This document shows positions 24,940 through 35,191 of a stretch of 64,000 bases of DNA, one piece after another. Source of the stretch: Paenibacillus taihuensis (GTDB lineage Bacteria; Bacillota; Bacilli; Paenibacillales; Paenibacillaceae); the NCBI RefSeq assembly GCF_003386535.1, contig NZ_QTTN01000024.1, forward strand, positions 24,200 to 88,199, given 5' to 3'. The notes beneath the pieces were generated by a model. It was not told where the DNA came from, did not search any database, and saw only the letters and a program-made list of their open reading frames with translations. The position numbers and the translations under genes are program-made. Within the stretch, counting starts at the first letter, position 1, and the number at the start of each line of letters is the position of its first letter.

Positions 24940-26529
24940 ATGGGGATCGAGTCGGAGAAGGAGCAAGAGCAGGGACAGGAGCAGGAGCAGGAACAGGGAC
25001 ATGAAAAGGAACAGGGCGAATTTGTTTTGGCACTTGATGAGGGGACGACGTCGTGCCGGGCGATTTTGTTCGATCGGCAGGGGCGTGCAGCGGCTTCTGC
25101 TCAGCAGGAATTTGTTTCTGGGTTTCCGCAGGCCGGCTGGGTGGAGCAGGATGCGGACGAAATTTGGCGCACGCAGCTAAAGGTGATGCGCGAGGCAGCC
25201 AGTGGTGTGTCTGCGGCGCAAATTAGCGCGATCGGCATTACGAATCAGCGTGAAACGCTGGTCGTTTGGGACCCGGAGACAGGGGAGCCGCTGCACCAGG
25301 CAATTGTCTGGCAATGCCGCCGGACGAGCGCGATGTGCGAGTCGCTGAAGGCGGATGGCTGGGAGGCGGAGGTGCGCGCGCGGACGGGGCTTGTGCTTGA
25401 TCCGTACTTCTCGGGCACGAAGCTGAAGTGGCTGCTCGATGAGGTGCCGGGGCTGCGCGAGAAGGCGGAAGCGGGACGTGCGATTGCCGGTACGATCGAC
25501 AGCTGGCTCATCTGGAAGCTGACGGAAGGCGCTGTCCATGCGACGGATGTGTCGAACGCTTCGCGGACGATGCTGTTCAATATTCACACCTTGGCGTGGG
25601 ATGAGGAGATCCTGGCGAAGCTGGGCATTCCGGCTGCGATGCTGCCGGAGGTGAAGCCCTCGAGCGGGATTTTTGGATATACGCGGCTGTTGGATGGCGA
25701 TGGCGGAGCAGCGGATTCGGAAGGGCAGGCAGGGGAAGGCGGTTCGCGCGGCATCCCGATTGCCGGTGTTGCAGGCGATCAGCAGGCGGCATTGTTCGGA
25801 CAAGGCTGCTATGAGTCGGGTATGGCGAAGAATACGTACGGTACAGGCTGTTTCCTGCTGACGAATACCGGCGAGGCGCCGATTGCTTCTGAGAAGGGGC
25901 TGCTTACGACGATCGCATGGCAGATGGATGGCCGGACAACCTATGCGCTGGAGGGCAGCGTCTTCACGGCGGGCTCTGTCGTCCAATGGCTGCGTGATGG
26001 ACTGGGTTTGATTACGCATGCGTCCGAGAGCGAGTCGATAGCCGCTTCGGTCGCGGACACGCTTGGCGTGTACATCGTCCCGGCATTCACGGGACTTGGC
26101 ACGCCATACTGGAATGCCGAGGCGCGCGGCATGATAACGGGCTTGACGCGCGGCGCCACATCCGCGCATCTTGTGCGCGCGGCGCTCGAATCCATCGCGT
26201 ACCAGACCGCGGATGTGCTCGGCACGATGGAGGCGGAGTCCGGCCTGCGGCTGAAGGAGTTGCGCGTCGACGGCGGCGCTGTCGCGAACAGTCTGCTCAT
26301 GCAGTTCCAGGCCGACCTGCTCGGCGTCTCCGTCATCCGCCCGGTCATGCTGGAGACGACGGCGCTCGGCGCAGCGTTCCTCGCCGGGCTCGGCGTCGGC
26401 TTCTGGAGCGGCACGGATGAGCTCCGCGCCTTGTGGGAGCACGACCGCACCTTCGTCCCGGAGCGGGACGAAGCTTGGCGCGCCAGCGTATACAGCGGCT
26501 GGCAGAAGGCAGTGGGCTATCAGTTGTAA
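24940..26529 (+). CDS. glpK: Glycerol kinase GlpK with Glu/Gln-rich N-terminal extension
   Basis: An FGGY-family kinase phosphorylating glycerol to glycerol-3-phosphate. [18 protein letters not shown] is the N-terminal ATP-site motif; [40 protein letters not shown] and [16 protein letters not shown] follow in family order. Two departures are visible. An extension of about 25 residues of repeating EQ/GQ units precedes the kinase, and a Gly/Glu-rich insert ([19 protein letters not shown]) occurs near 245. The ATG at 24940 lies 11 nt after AGAGGGGG; a TTG at 24934 is also possible. 30 nt after glpD, so one operon; glpF is absent. Confidence 0.93.
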   Translation: MGIESEKEQEQGQEQEQEQGHEKEQGEFVLALDEGTTSCRAILFDRQGRAAASAQQEFVSGFPQAGWVEQDADEIWRTQLKVMREAASGVSAAQISAIGITNQRETLVVWDPETGEPLHQAIVWQCRRTSAMCESLKADGWEAEVRARTGLVLDPYFSGTKLKWLLDEVPGLREKAEAGRAIAGTIDSWLIWKLTEGAVHATDVSNASRTMLFNIHTLAWDEEILAKLGIPAAMLPEVKPSSGIFGYTRLLDGDGGAADSEGQAGEGGSRGIPIAGVAGDQQAALFGQGCYESGMAKNTYGTGCFLLTNTGEAPIASEKGLLTTIAWQMDGRTTYALEGSVFTAGSVVQWLRDGLGLITHASESESIAASVADTLGVYIVPAFTGLGTPYWNAEARGMITGLTRGATSAHLVRAALESIAYQTADVLGTMEAESGLRLKELRVDGGAVANSLLMQFQADLLGVSVIRPVMLETTALGAAFLAGLGVGFWSGTDELRALWEHDRTFVPERDEAWRASVYSGWQKAVGYQL

Positions 26530-26535
26530 GTTTGG

Positions 26536-26572
26536 AAAGCGGAGCAGGGGATGTGCCTTGCTTCGCTTTTTT
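26536..26572 (+). terminator. Intrinsic terminator after glpK
   Basis: AAAGCGGAGCAGGG pairs with CCTTGCTTCGCTTT through two wobble positions and ends in a T-run. Confidence 0.82.
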
Positions 26573-26625
26573 GTTGTTGCGTTGGTGTGGTTGAGGCGGC
26601 GCGGTAGGGAAAGGTTGTCGGGTTA

Positions 26626-27134
26626 GCGAGAGCGGGAAGAGCCTCTCTCGCACGCGAAAAAAGGCCGCCCAAAGCCCGTTGAATAGCGGCTTTTGCCTCT
26701 CTCGCTGCCCGAAAAGGGCGAATATGACGCGAAATGGTCTTTGAGAGAGGCAAAAGCCTCTCTCAAAGACCATTTCGCGCCAAACCGAGGTGGATAGCGG
26801 GAAAAGCCTCTCTCAGTGTAGGAGTGACGATGTTGAGGGAACGTATGCGAGCTCTCGGTGTTCGAAAATGCTGGAGTGGCTGCTGAGAGCGCATATGTGA
26901 TCTCTCACCGCCGAAGTGGCACCAAGTAACCAGCTATGCGCTGCCGAGAGAACGTATGTGTTCTCTCGGTGTTCGAAATATGCTGGATTGGCTGCTGAGA
27001 GCACCTATATGTTCTCTCAGCCCATAAATCGCCTCCCGATCGGCGGCACCCAGCCCCTGAGAGTCGGAAAACCCGACTCTCGGCTCCGCCAAGGGGCGAA
27101 AAACAAACTGAGAGTCGAAATATCCGACTCTCAG
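26626..27134. repeat. Family B palindrome field (GAGAG...CTCTC dyads)
   Basis: A 500-bp gene-free stretch holds at least six dyads of 26-27 bp of the form SYGAGAG-N12/13-CTCTCRS: 26626-26651, 26883-26908, 26944-26969, 26995-27020, 27057-27083 and 27108-27134. The last two have inner TCGG/CCGA pairs, and the others inner purine-pyrimidine alternation such as CGTATGTG. Spacers repeat too: GTTCGAAA(A/T)ATGCTGGA(G/T)TGGCTG occurs at about 26857 and 26970. No coding frame here is convincing. Confidence 0.78.
26728..26779. repeat. Perfect 24-bp-arm hairpin
   Basis: Arms 26728-26751 and 26756-26779 are exact reverse complements around the loop AAAA, beginning CGCGAAATGG and including TTGAGAGAGGC at the loop side. 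No T-run follows on either strand, so it is not an ordinary terminator. It is the longest perfect inverted repeat I see in the window. Confidence 0.85.
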
Positions 27135-27137
27135 CAC

Positions 27138-27166
27138 AAAAATCGCCCCACCAAAGGCGGGGCGAT
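27138..27166 (-). terminator. Intrinsic terminator of the arabinofuranosidase gene
   Basis: ATCGCCCC (27142-27149) pairs with GGGGCGAT (27159-27166), and five T follow on the minus strand. Three ACTAACT-type tandem copies sit between it and the stop codon. Confidence 0.85.
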
Positions 27167-27203
27167 AACAACTAACTACTAACTACTAACCAATCACAAC
27201 GCA

Positions 27204-28718
<1,515 letters not shown>

Positions 28719-28850
28719 TCACCTCTTGGTTTAATAAATATATTAATTAGTTAATAAAAAACAACGTATAGCCTTATTAAAACGCACCATGACGGTTTCG
28801 CGCAAGCATTTCTTTTAGAACGATTTTGAATCTCGAGGGAGGACGCTTGG

Positions 28851-29981
28851 ATGTCGAATCGATTGGCAGCATTACCGGAATTACTCGTGAATCAGGTAGG
28901 CGAAAATATTACTTCAGCAGAAGAATGGAGCAGCAGACGAAGACCGGAGCTCATCCAGCTCTTCGAGGAGCATGTGTACGGCAGGCAGCCGATCGGGCGT
29001 CCGCCGGGCATGACCATGCATCTGGAGCATCAAGAAGCATGCTTCAGCGGCACCGCCATTCGCAAGCAAATTCGTATTCAATCTGCCGCGGAGCACCCTG
29101 AACAGGGCAATATCCGCCTGACCCTTTACCTCCCAGCACCCGCCACCACCACTGCCATCCAGCAGCACCCCGTCTTCCTGCTCATCGACCATGGCAGACT
29201 GGCGGTCGGATCGGAAGATGATTGGCCGAATAGTCAATTTTGGCCGGTTGCCCAAATTCTTGCTCGCGGCTACGGAACGGCTGTCTTCCAAGCGTCTGAT
29301 GTAGATCCGGATATTCATGACGAGTTTCGCGATGGCGTGCATGGCCTCTTCGATGCACTATCTGGGCCGGACCAGCCGCGTCCGGGAAACGCTTGGGGGA
29401 CAATCGCAGCATGGGCGTGGGGGGCGAGCCGCGCGATGGACTACCTGCAGACGGACCCGGATGTCGATCCGAACCGGGTTGCCGTGATCGGTCACTCCAG
29501 AGGCGGCAAAACAGCGCTCTGGGCCGGTGCGCTCGACGAGCGTTTCGCCATGGTAGTCAGCAACGAGTCTGGGTGCACAGGTGCAGCGATCACGCGCGGC
29601 AAGGAGGGCGAGGACGTCCATCATATCAATACGGTGTTCCCGCACTGGTTCTGCGGCAACTACAAGCAGTATAACCATAACGAAGACGAGCTGCCGGTCG
29701 ACCAGCACATGCTGCTCGCGCTTATCGCGCCAAGGCTGCTCTACGTTGCGAGCGCTGCCGAAGACATTTGGGCGGATCCGCAGTCGGAATATTTATCTTT
29801 GCAGCTGGCTGAGCCTGCGTACAGGCTGTTCGGCTCTGACGGACTCGCGGCGGAACCTTTTCCACAGATTGACTCTCCTATTACGGCACAGCACTGCGGC
29901 TACCATGTGCGAGCAGGCGGTCATGATTTGACCGTTACGGATTGGACCTATATACTGGCATTCGCAGACAATCGGCTCTAA
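28851..29981 (+). CDS. CE15-like glucuronoyl esterase
   Basis: A 376-aa alpha/beta hydrolase. The nucleophile elbow is GHSRGGKTALW (Ser216), with Glu239 in VSNESGCTGAA as acid and His352 or His358 in CGYHVRAGGHDLT as base. The GHSRxGK plus SGCTGAA combination is characteristic of bacterial CE15 esterases, which cut ester bonds between glucuronic acid side chains of xylan and lignin. No signal peptide, so it would act on imported fragments, which is unusual for lignin-linked substrates. Starts with GAGGGAGG upstream. Next to a GH51 arabinofuranosidase and an ArsR-type regulator. Acetyl-xylan-type esterase is the alternative. Confidence 0.82.
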   Translation: MSNRLAALPELLVNQVGENITSAEEWSSRRRPELIQLFEEHVYGRQPIGRPPGMTMHLEHQEACFSGTAIRKQIRIQSAAEHPEQGNIRLTLYLPAPATTTAIQQHPVFLLIDHGRLAVGSEDDWPNSQFWPVAQILARGYGTAVFQASDVDPDIHDEFRDGVHGLFDALSGPDQPRPGNAWGTIAAWAWGASRAMDYLQTDPDVDPNRVAVIGHSRGGKTALWAGALDERFAMVVSNESGCTGAAITRGKEGEDVHHINTVFPHWFCGNYKQYNHNEDELPVDQHMLLALIAPRLLYVASAAEDIWADPQSEYLSLQLAEPAYRLFGSDGLAAEPFPQIDSPITAQHCGYHVRAGGHDLTVTDWTYILAFADNRL

Positions 29982-30012
29982 TAGCCCTCGACTGATATGG
30001 AGTGAACGACGA

Positions 30013-30933
30013 ATGATTCGCGCAAACTTAGACCGAAAATGGCTTCCCCTCTACGAAGCGCTTGCCAGCGATGTGAGATTGCACATCCTCGAGCTGCTTG
30101 CGGTGCAGCCCATGAATATAAAAGAAATAGCGGCGGCGCTCGGCCTCAGCAGTGCGATCGTAACAATGCATGCGAAGAAGCTGGAGAAGGGCGGGCTCAT
30201 TGAGACGAAGCTCGTCCGCCGCGGCGGCGGCACGCACAAAATCTGCTCGATTGCCGAAGGCCAAGTCGAGATTACGATTCCGCAGACAGTCGAGCAGAAG
30301 CGTGAGTTTCACGAGGTGTCGGTGCCGGTCGGTCACTACACGAGCTTCGATATCCATCCGACCTGCGGCCTCGCTACAAGCGAGCATATGATTGGCCAGT
30401 TTGACGATCCTCGCTACTTCCACGATCCGGAGCGGATGCATGCGCAAATTCTCTGGTTCGGCAAAGGGTATGTGGAGTATCGGCTCCCCAACTACGTGCT
30501 GCTCGGGCAGGCGCTGGAGGAGATCGAAATTTCGTTCGAGATTGGCTCGGAAGCGCCGGGTGTGCAGGCCGACTGGCCGTCCGACATTCATTTCTACCTC
30601 AACAACACGCTGCTCGGGGCATGGACAAGTCCCGGCGATTCCGGCGAAGGTCGGGGCAAGCTGAATCCTCCGTGGTGGAGCGTTAAGCTGAACCAGTACG
30701 GTTGGCTCAAGATCATTCGCATCACAAAAGACGGCACCTACCTCGACGGTCAGCGCCTGTCGGACGTGAGGCTCTCGGACATCGTGATGACGCGCAACGA
30801 CTGGCTGCTTCGCCTCGCCGTTCCCGAAGATGCCGAGCATGTCGGCGGGCTCACCATCTACGGCGAAGCGTTCGGCAATTACAATCAGTCCATCGTGTTC
30901 CGGACCTACCGTGCTAACACCAACAATGAATAG
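30013..30933 (+). CDS. ArsR-family regulator with large C-terminal domain
   Basis: A 306-aa protein. Residues 10-90 are a winged helix of the ArsR type (YEALASDVRLHILELLAVQP, IAAALGLSSAIVTMHAKKLE, GLIETKLVRRGGGTHKI). Classic ArsR proteins stop near 100-120 aa and sense metals by Cys pairs; here no metal site is visible. About 210 residues of beta-rich sequence follow (SFDIHPTCGL, WFGKGYVEYRLPNY, DIHFYLNNTLLGAWTSPGD, LTIYGEAFGNYNQS), resembling a jelly-roll or carbohydrate-binding fold. Position after the esterase suggests it senses hemicellulose sugars and controls these genes (inference). Confidence 0.8.
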   Translation: MIRANLDRKWLPLYEALASDVRLHILELLAVQPMNIKEIAAALGLSSAIVTMHAKKLEKGGLIETKLVRRGGGTHKICSIAEGQVEITIPQTVEQKREFHEVSVPVGHYTSFDIHPTCGLATSEHMIGQFDDPRYFHDPERMHAQILWFGKGYVEYRLPNYVLLGQALEEIEISFEIGSEAPGVQADWPSDIHFYLNNTLLGAWTSPGDSGEGRGKLNPPWWSVKLNQYGWLKIIRITKDGTYLDGQRLSDVRLSDIVMTRNDWLLRLAVPEDAEHVGGLTIYGEAFGNYNQSIVFRTYRANTNNE

Positions 30934-30953
30934 CAGAATTAGGGAGCAGTATC

Positions 30954-32051
30954 ATGTGTGAAGATGTGCAAAATATTCCAAGTGGAAAAGGGTTCTATTA
31001 TCCGGTTTCCTGCCACGAGGATGAGCAAGATTTGTGCGATTTGGAGATGCGGTCGCTATTTGGTGTCGAACCGCATCGTGGTTATGTGATTTCAGATAAA
31101 AATGTCGATCCGAGTCGGAGTCCATTCGTCCGAGGAAAACTCACCGTTCAGCTAACAGCGGATGATGCAGCTGGAATCGCGGCACAGGTTGGAGAGGCTG
31201 TCGCGCTCGAGGGGCGAACGTTCAAAGTTATATTCGTCGGCGGCGACGTGCCGGTCGACTTCGACCAGCAGCGGGCAATCGAGAAGGAGATCGGCTGGCG
31301 AATGATCGGCAAGGCGGAGATGCGCCAGCCGGACCGGCTGTTTGGCGTCGCCATCGCAGGCGGACGTTACCTATTCGGGGAATTCGCCAAGAGCGAGGCA
31401 CTCTGGCTGAAGCATAATGAGAAGCCGCAGCCGTATTCCACGGCGCTTAGTACGCGGGTTGCGAGGGCGGTCGTGAACATCGCGGCGCCGCATATAACAG
31501 CTGACCTCCGTGTCATTGATCCGTGCTGCGGCATTGGCACGGTCATAATCGAGGCGCTCTCGATGGGCATCGATATTGTCGGCTACGACTTGAATCCGCT
31601 GGCGCTTAAGGGAGCGCGAGTGAATCTCGCTCACTTCGGCATGCCGGACGTCGCGCACCGAGCGGATATGACGCAGCTGCAGCTCGAAACAGCTGATGGC
31701 GATGACATTCCGCCCTACGATGCGGCAATCATCGACTTGCCGTACAACCTGTGCTCCAAGCTGCCGTCCGAAGAACGGCTGGCAATGCTGCAGAGCGCAC
31801 GCCGCTTGGCGGCTCGTGTCGTCATCGTCACCACGGAGCCGATCGACGATGACATCGCTGCGGCGCGCCTGGTTGTTACGGACCGCTGCGTTGTCCGTAA
31901 AGGCAAGTTCGAGCGGCAGGTTATCGTCTGCCGGATAATGGAGAAATCCACTCATTCACGGCTGAAATCGGGGAAATGGTCCATTTTGCGGGGAAATGAG
32001 TGGATTTCTCCAACATGGCCAGCCGGATCGGATCATTTGGGCTTTCTATAA
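30954..32051 (+). CDS. TRM11-like RNA methyltransferase with repeat-derived C-terminus
   Basis: A 365-aa SAM-dependent methyltransferase. The N-terminal third resembles a THUMP-associated region. The Rossmann fold has motif I VIDPCCGIGTVIIEAL (near 200) and the catalytic-loop motif IIDLPYN (near 262), the DPPY-like form of TRM11-type tRNA guanosine-N2 methyltransferases. The natural protein probably ends near RQVIVCRIMEK. The last 37 residues are translated from a family A palindrome cluster that begins at 31935. AGGGAG precedes the ATG. Follows the ArsR-type gene by 20 nt and may be cotranscribed. Confidence 0.85.
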   Translation: MCEDVQNIPSGKGFYYPVSCHEDEQDLCDLEMRSLFGVEPHRGYVISDKNVDPSRSPFVRGKLTVQLTADDAAGIAAQVGEAVALEGRTFKVIFVGGDVPVDFDQQRAIEKEIGWRMIGKAEMRQPDRLFGVAIAGGRYLFGEFAKSEALWLKHNEKPQPYSTALSTRVARAVVNIAAPHITADLRVIDPCCGIGTVIIEALSMGIDIVGYDLNPLALKGARVNLAHFGMPDVAHRADMTQLQLETADGDDIPPYDAAIIDLPYNLCSKLPSEERLAMLQSARRLAARVVIVTTEPIDDDIAAARLVVTDRCVVRKGKFERQVIVCRIMEKSTHSRLKSGKWSILRGNEWISPTWPAGSDHLGFL

Positions 32052-32067
32052 TGGAGAAATCCACTTT
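31935..32067. repeat. Family A palindromic repeat cluster (third), overlapping a gene end
   Basis: Units at 31935-31956 (ATAATGGAGAAATCCA then CTCATT), 31995-32018 (inverted, AATGAGTGGATTTCTCCA) and 32046-32067. The first two lie wholly inside the methyltransferase frame and the third spans its stop codon, so the repeats supply the C-terminus. Confidence 0.78.
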
Positions 32068-32189
32068 AGCCGGACGGGGCGGAGTAGTGTCGCCGCGGCA
32101 TCGTGCTGTAGAGAGAGGAGTAAGCCGTGCGAAAGCCGGCGGTCTCGCGATTGTGCCAAGCCCCAGCGCCGGCAGTTACCTCGCTTGAG

Positions 32190-33182
32190 CTACCGCGCGC
32201 AGCGGCTCGCCAGCTCCGCGAGCTCCAGCAGCTCGTCGCTGCCGAGCTTGAACGCCATCGCATGCACATTTTCCTGTGCATGCTTCGGCTTGGAAGCGCC
32301 CGGAATGGCGAACACCGTATCGCCATTCGCATGAATGAGCCAGTTCAGCGCGACCTGGCTCGGGGAAGCGTCGTACTTGCCGGCAAGCTCGGCAAGACGG
32401 TCGATCAAAGGCCGCGTCCGCGCCAGAGCGGCAGGCTTGAAGCTGCCGCTCAGCTTGCGGCCGGCGGCAATCCCGCGCACGAGCTCGGGATTGCTGTGGA
32501 ACTTGCCCGTCAGCACGCCTTGTTCCAGCGGCGAGTACGCGATAATGGCAACGCCGAGCTCCTTGGCGGTTTCGAGCACGCCATTATGCTCAATGCGGCG
32601 GTCCAGCAGGTTGTACTTCACCTGGTTGGACGCGAGCCGAAGCCCATGCGCGCGCAGCGCCTTGTCCGCTTCGCGCATGCGCGCCGCAGAGAAATTGCTT
32701 ACGCCGACGTGGCGGATCTTGCCCTGCTGCGCCAGCTTCGCCATCTCGTTCATCTCGGCCGTTGCCGAAGAGAACGAGTAGGGCTGATGCACCTGGTGCA
32801 GGTCGATGGGCCAGCCCTTCAGTCGGCGCAGCCGCTCATCGATGGTGCGCGGTATATTGCCGGATGTCCGCATAATCGGCCACCACTTCGTCGCGACATG
32901 CGCACCGCGTGCCGCATCGCCAAGCGCATTCAGCGCACCCGCCAGCGCTTCCTCGGACTTGCCGCCGCCGTACACCTCGGCGGTATCGAACCAGTTGATG
33001 CCGCCCTCGAGGCTCGTGCGGACGATGCCGAGGATGTCCTCATCGGCGAGCACCGGCCAGAACTTGCCGACCATGCCGCTTCCTTTGCTGAACTGCCAGC
33101 AGCCTAACCCGAGCGGGGACAGCTCCAAATCCGAATTGCCAAGCTTCCGCCGTAACCCCGTTACCGCTGTTTGCTCCACCAT
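32190..33182 (-). CDS. Aldo/keto reductase
   Basis: A 330-aa NADPH-dependent oxidoreductase of the TIM-barrel AKR family. The tetrad is visible: Asp and Tyr in WFDTAEVYGGGKSEEAL, Lys in HVATKWW, His in DLHQVHQP. The cofactor end reads VFAIPGASKPKHAQENVHAM. Close to YhdN/IolS-type enzymes that reduce aldehydes or ketosugars; the substrate is not assignable. The ATG at 33182 has AGAGGGGA 8-9 nt upstream; longer starts lie within that site. Probably cotranscribed with the aldose epimerase gene 57 nt upstream. Confidence 0.9.
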   Translation of the reverse strand: MVEQTAVTGLRRKLGNSDLELSPLGLGCWQFSKGSGMVGKFWPVLADEDILGIVRTSLEGGINWFDTAEVYGGGKSEEALAGALNALGDAARGAHVATKWWPIMRTSGNIPRTIDERLRRLKGWPIDLHQVHQPYSFSSATAEMNEMAKLAQQGKIRHVGVSNFSAARMREADKALRAHGLRLASNQVKYNLLDRRIEHNGVLETAKELGVAIIAYSPLEQGVLTGKFHSNPELVRGIAAGRKLSGSFKPAALARTRPLIDRLAELAGKYDASPSQVALNWLIHANGDTVFAIPGASKPKHAQENVHAMAFKLGSDELLELAELASRCAR

Positions 33183-33238
33183 CGCACCCATCCCCTCTTT
33201 CCCATGCAATCGTTTATGATCTATTCGTTACGCTGCTA

Positions 33239-34105
33239 TTACTTCTCGAACGCGATCGACAGCTCCAGCTGCTGCTTCGCGCCTGCTGCGAGCATCGGGA
33301 GCTCGTCTCTCCGGTTCAGCGCGCCGGTCAGCGCCATCCATGGCTCCACGCAAACGAACGGGGAACCGTTCACTTGCCACAGCACCACATATTTGAACGC
33401 ATCGCTGTAGCGCATCGCCACTTTGCCGCTGCCATCAGGACCCGGGAACGAAATATGCGGCTCCGATGCATCCAGCAGAGCAACCGATTCCTTCAAGCCG
33501 GACAGCGCGATTTCGCCTTGAACCTCTTTAACGATATTGTCGTTGTAATCAAGGAACTTCAAAGCGTCCGTCCCATACAGGAGATCCTTCGACGCGCTGC
33601 GGAAGTACGGATGGAAGCCCGCATAGTACGGCATCTCCGAGTCTGAGAAGTTGCTGTACGCCTGACGAATTTGAAGCTCGCCGCCTACGAGCGCATAGGT
33701 GAACAGCAGTTCAAAATCCCACGGGAACTCCAGCTTCGTGCTCGCGTCGCTCCGAAAACGCAGCGTAATCGACGCTTCCCCGTCCTCGTTTGTCGAAACA
33801 ACCTCCCACGGACGATTGCGTGCAACACCATGATTGCGCATCGTGTAGGACTCGCCTTCCCATTCGTACCGGCCCTCGACCAGCTGACCGCAGATCGGAA
33901 AAAGAACCGGGTTGCCTCCGCGAATGTTTGCAACCGGGTCGAGCAGCGTATCTTTGTCCAGGTAGAACAGCTCCACGCCGCCAAGCACGCAGCTGATCGC
34001 AATGCCGCCGCGCTCCGGACATACGGTAACAGAGGAGTTCGTCTCCGTGTCAATCAGCGTGTACAGCTCGTATGTATCGGTCGTTTGCATCACTTCATAG
34101 CTCAT
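33239..34105 (-). CDS. Aldose 1-epimerase family protein
   Basis: A 288-aa beta-sandwich epimerase (galactose-mutarotase fold) interconverting alpha and beta sugar anomers. Recognisable segments are GGNPVLFPICGQL, MRNHGVARNRPWEV (with the conserved His), YYAGFHPYFR (second His) and a C-terminal PFVCVEPWMAL with the catalytic Glu. It groups with the LacX/YeaD-like set rather than GalM. GGGAGA lies 10 nt before the ATG. Forms a minus-strand pair with the aldo/keto reductase. Confidence 0.88.
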   Translation of the reverse strand: MSYEVMQTTDTYELYTLIDTETNSSVTVCPERGGIAISCVLGGVELFYLDKDTLLDPVANIRGGNPVLFPICGQLVEGRYEWEGESYTMRNHGVARNRPWEVVSTNEDGEASITLRFRSDASTKLEFPWDFELLFTYALVGGELQIRQAYSNFSDSEMPYYAGFHPYFRSASKDLLYGTDALKFLDYNDNIVKEVQGEIALSGLKESVALLDASEPHISFPGPDGSGKVAMRYSDAFKYVVLWQVNGSPFVCVEPWMALTGALNRRDELPMLAAGAKQQLELSIAFEK

Positions 34106-34310
34106 TACTTCAGGTCTCCCATCATCTAGTTTTATGCGATCAGTTTACCATATTGGGGAAGCGTACTAAAGCGGATGCCTATTTTTTAAAACACTATATT
34201 GCATTATTGAATAGCTGGCGATATACTATAGCTGCAGGGCGGAAATTTTTTTGACCAGCTATTCTACAATGTTGAATACCTAACGATACGGTATAGAGGT
34301 GGTACTTGGT

Positions 34311-34631
34311 ATGAACGTTCAATTTAAGAAAGGCGTGCTGGATTTATGCGTGCTCGCGCTGACCGCTTGGGAAGACAGATACGGCTACGAGCTGGCTGTC
34401 AGTATGTCCGCGAAGTTCGAGGTTGCCGTCGGCAGTGTGTATCCGCTGTTAAGCCGCTTGACGCAGGAGGGTTATTTCTCCACCTATTTGAGGGAATCTT
34501 CGGAAGGGCCTCCGCGCAAGTATTACAAGCTTACGCCGCAAGGGCACACGCATCTGATGGAGCTGATTCGCGAGTGGAGGTCATTCTCCATTGCCGTGGA
34601 CGAAATTATTAAGGAAGGTGTAGAGCGATGA
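34311..34631 (+). CDS. PadR family transcriptional regulator
   Basis: A 106-aa short PadR (winged helix plus one C-terminal helix): KKGVLDLCVLALTAWEDRYG, AVGSVYPLLSRLTQEGYF, RKYYKLTPQGHTHL. GAGGTGG precedes the ATG. The stop overlaps the next gene by 4 nt. PadR-HAAS-DUF4097 triplets are common in Bacillales, where the repressor controls its own operon in response to envelope change. ATACC/GGTAT arms at 34276-34294 lie just upstream and could be its operator. Confidence 0.9.
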   Translation: MNVQFKKGVLDLCVLALTAWEDRYGYELAVSMSAKFEVAVGSVYPLLSRLTQEGYFSTYLRESSEGPPRKYYKLTPQGHTHLMELIREWRSFSIAVDEIIKEGVER

Positions 34632-35191
34632 TCAGGAATCAATATTTGCAGCAGCTGTGGGAGCTTCTCTCGCCTGTTCCGGAGCGGCTCCGGCGCGAGT
34701 GGATGTACGATTATGAAGAGCATTTTCGGATGGCAGCCGAGCATGGCCGGTCGGAGGCGGAAGCGGCGCATGAGCTAGGAGATCCGCGTCTGATTGCCAA
34801 AGAACTGCTGCTCACTTATCGCGTCGATCAAGCAGAGAATTCGAGAAGCGGCGGAAGCATCACACTTGTTTCACGCGCTGTGCTGGCGGCGGTGAGCCTT
34901 GGGTTCTTCAATTTGATCTTCGTGCTCGGTCCCTATGTTGCGCTTCTTGGTGTTCTTGTGGCTCTGTGGTCAGCAGCAATCGGCGTTGGCGTGTCGTCTC
35001 TCATGGCGGTTTATGAAGGGATGTTCGGCGGCGGCGTAACGATGACGCAAGGGATCTTTATCGCAATGGTGCTGCTCGGTGCTGGTATGCTCCTCGGTGC
35101 AGGTACGCACTGGCTGACCAAAGCGTTCATGAAGATGACGCTTGCTTACTTGAAATTTAATTCCAGAGTGATAAGGGTGAACAAAAAATGA
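34628..35191 (+). CDS. HAAS/DUF1700 membrane protein
   Basis: A 187-aa protein. The N-terminal HAAS helices (YLQQLWELLSPVPERLRREW, HFRMAAEHGRSEAEAAHELG, DPRLIAKELL) are followed by two to three transmembrane helices (about 80-165) and a basic tail. Encoded between a PadR regulator and a DUF4097 protein with 4-nt overlaps on both sides, so stoichiometric production is likely. Thought to be part of an envelope-associated complex; no biochemical role is established. Confidence 0.88.
   Translation: MIRNQYLQQLWELLSPVPERLRREWMYDYEEHFRMAAEHGRSEAEAAHELGDPRLIAKELLLTYRVDQAENSRSGGSITLVSRAVLAAVSLGFFNLIFVLGPYVALLGVLVALWSAAIGVGVSSLMAVYEGMFGGGVTMTQGIFIAMVLLGAGMLLGAGTHWLTKAFMKMTLAYLKFNSRVIRVNKK

Noticed and set aside
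26813-27182. Several short frames of 60-90 aa in the palindrome field
   Set aside because: They arise from repeated dyads on both strands (recurring SAAHS/LSSHSSIFEHRE-like phrases) and lack start signals.
28740-28780. ArsR operator in the divergent gap between the arabinofuranosidase and the esterase
   Set aside because: The AT-rich dyads are too imperfect to define a site; kept only as a suggestion within the cluster finding.
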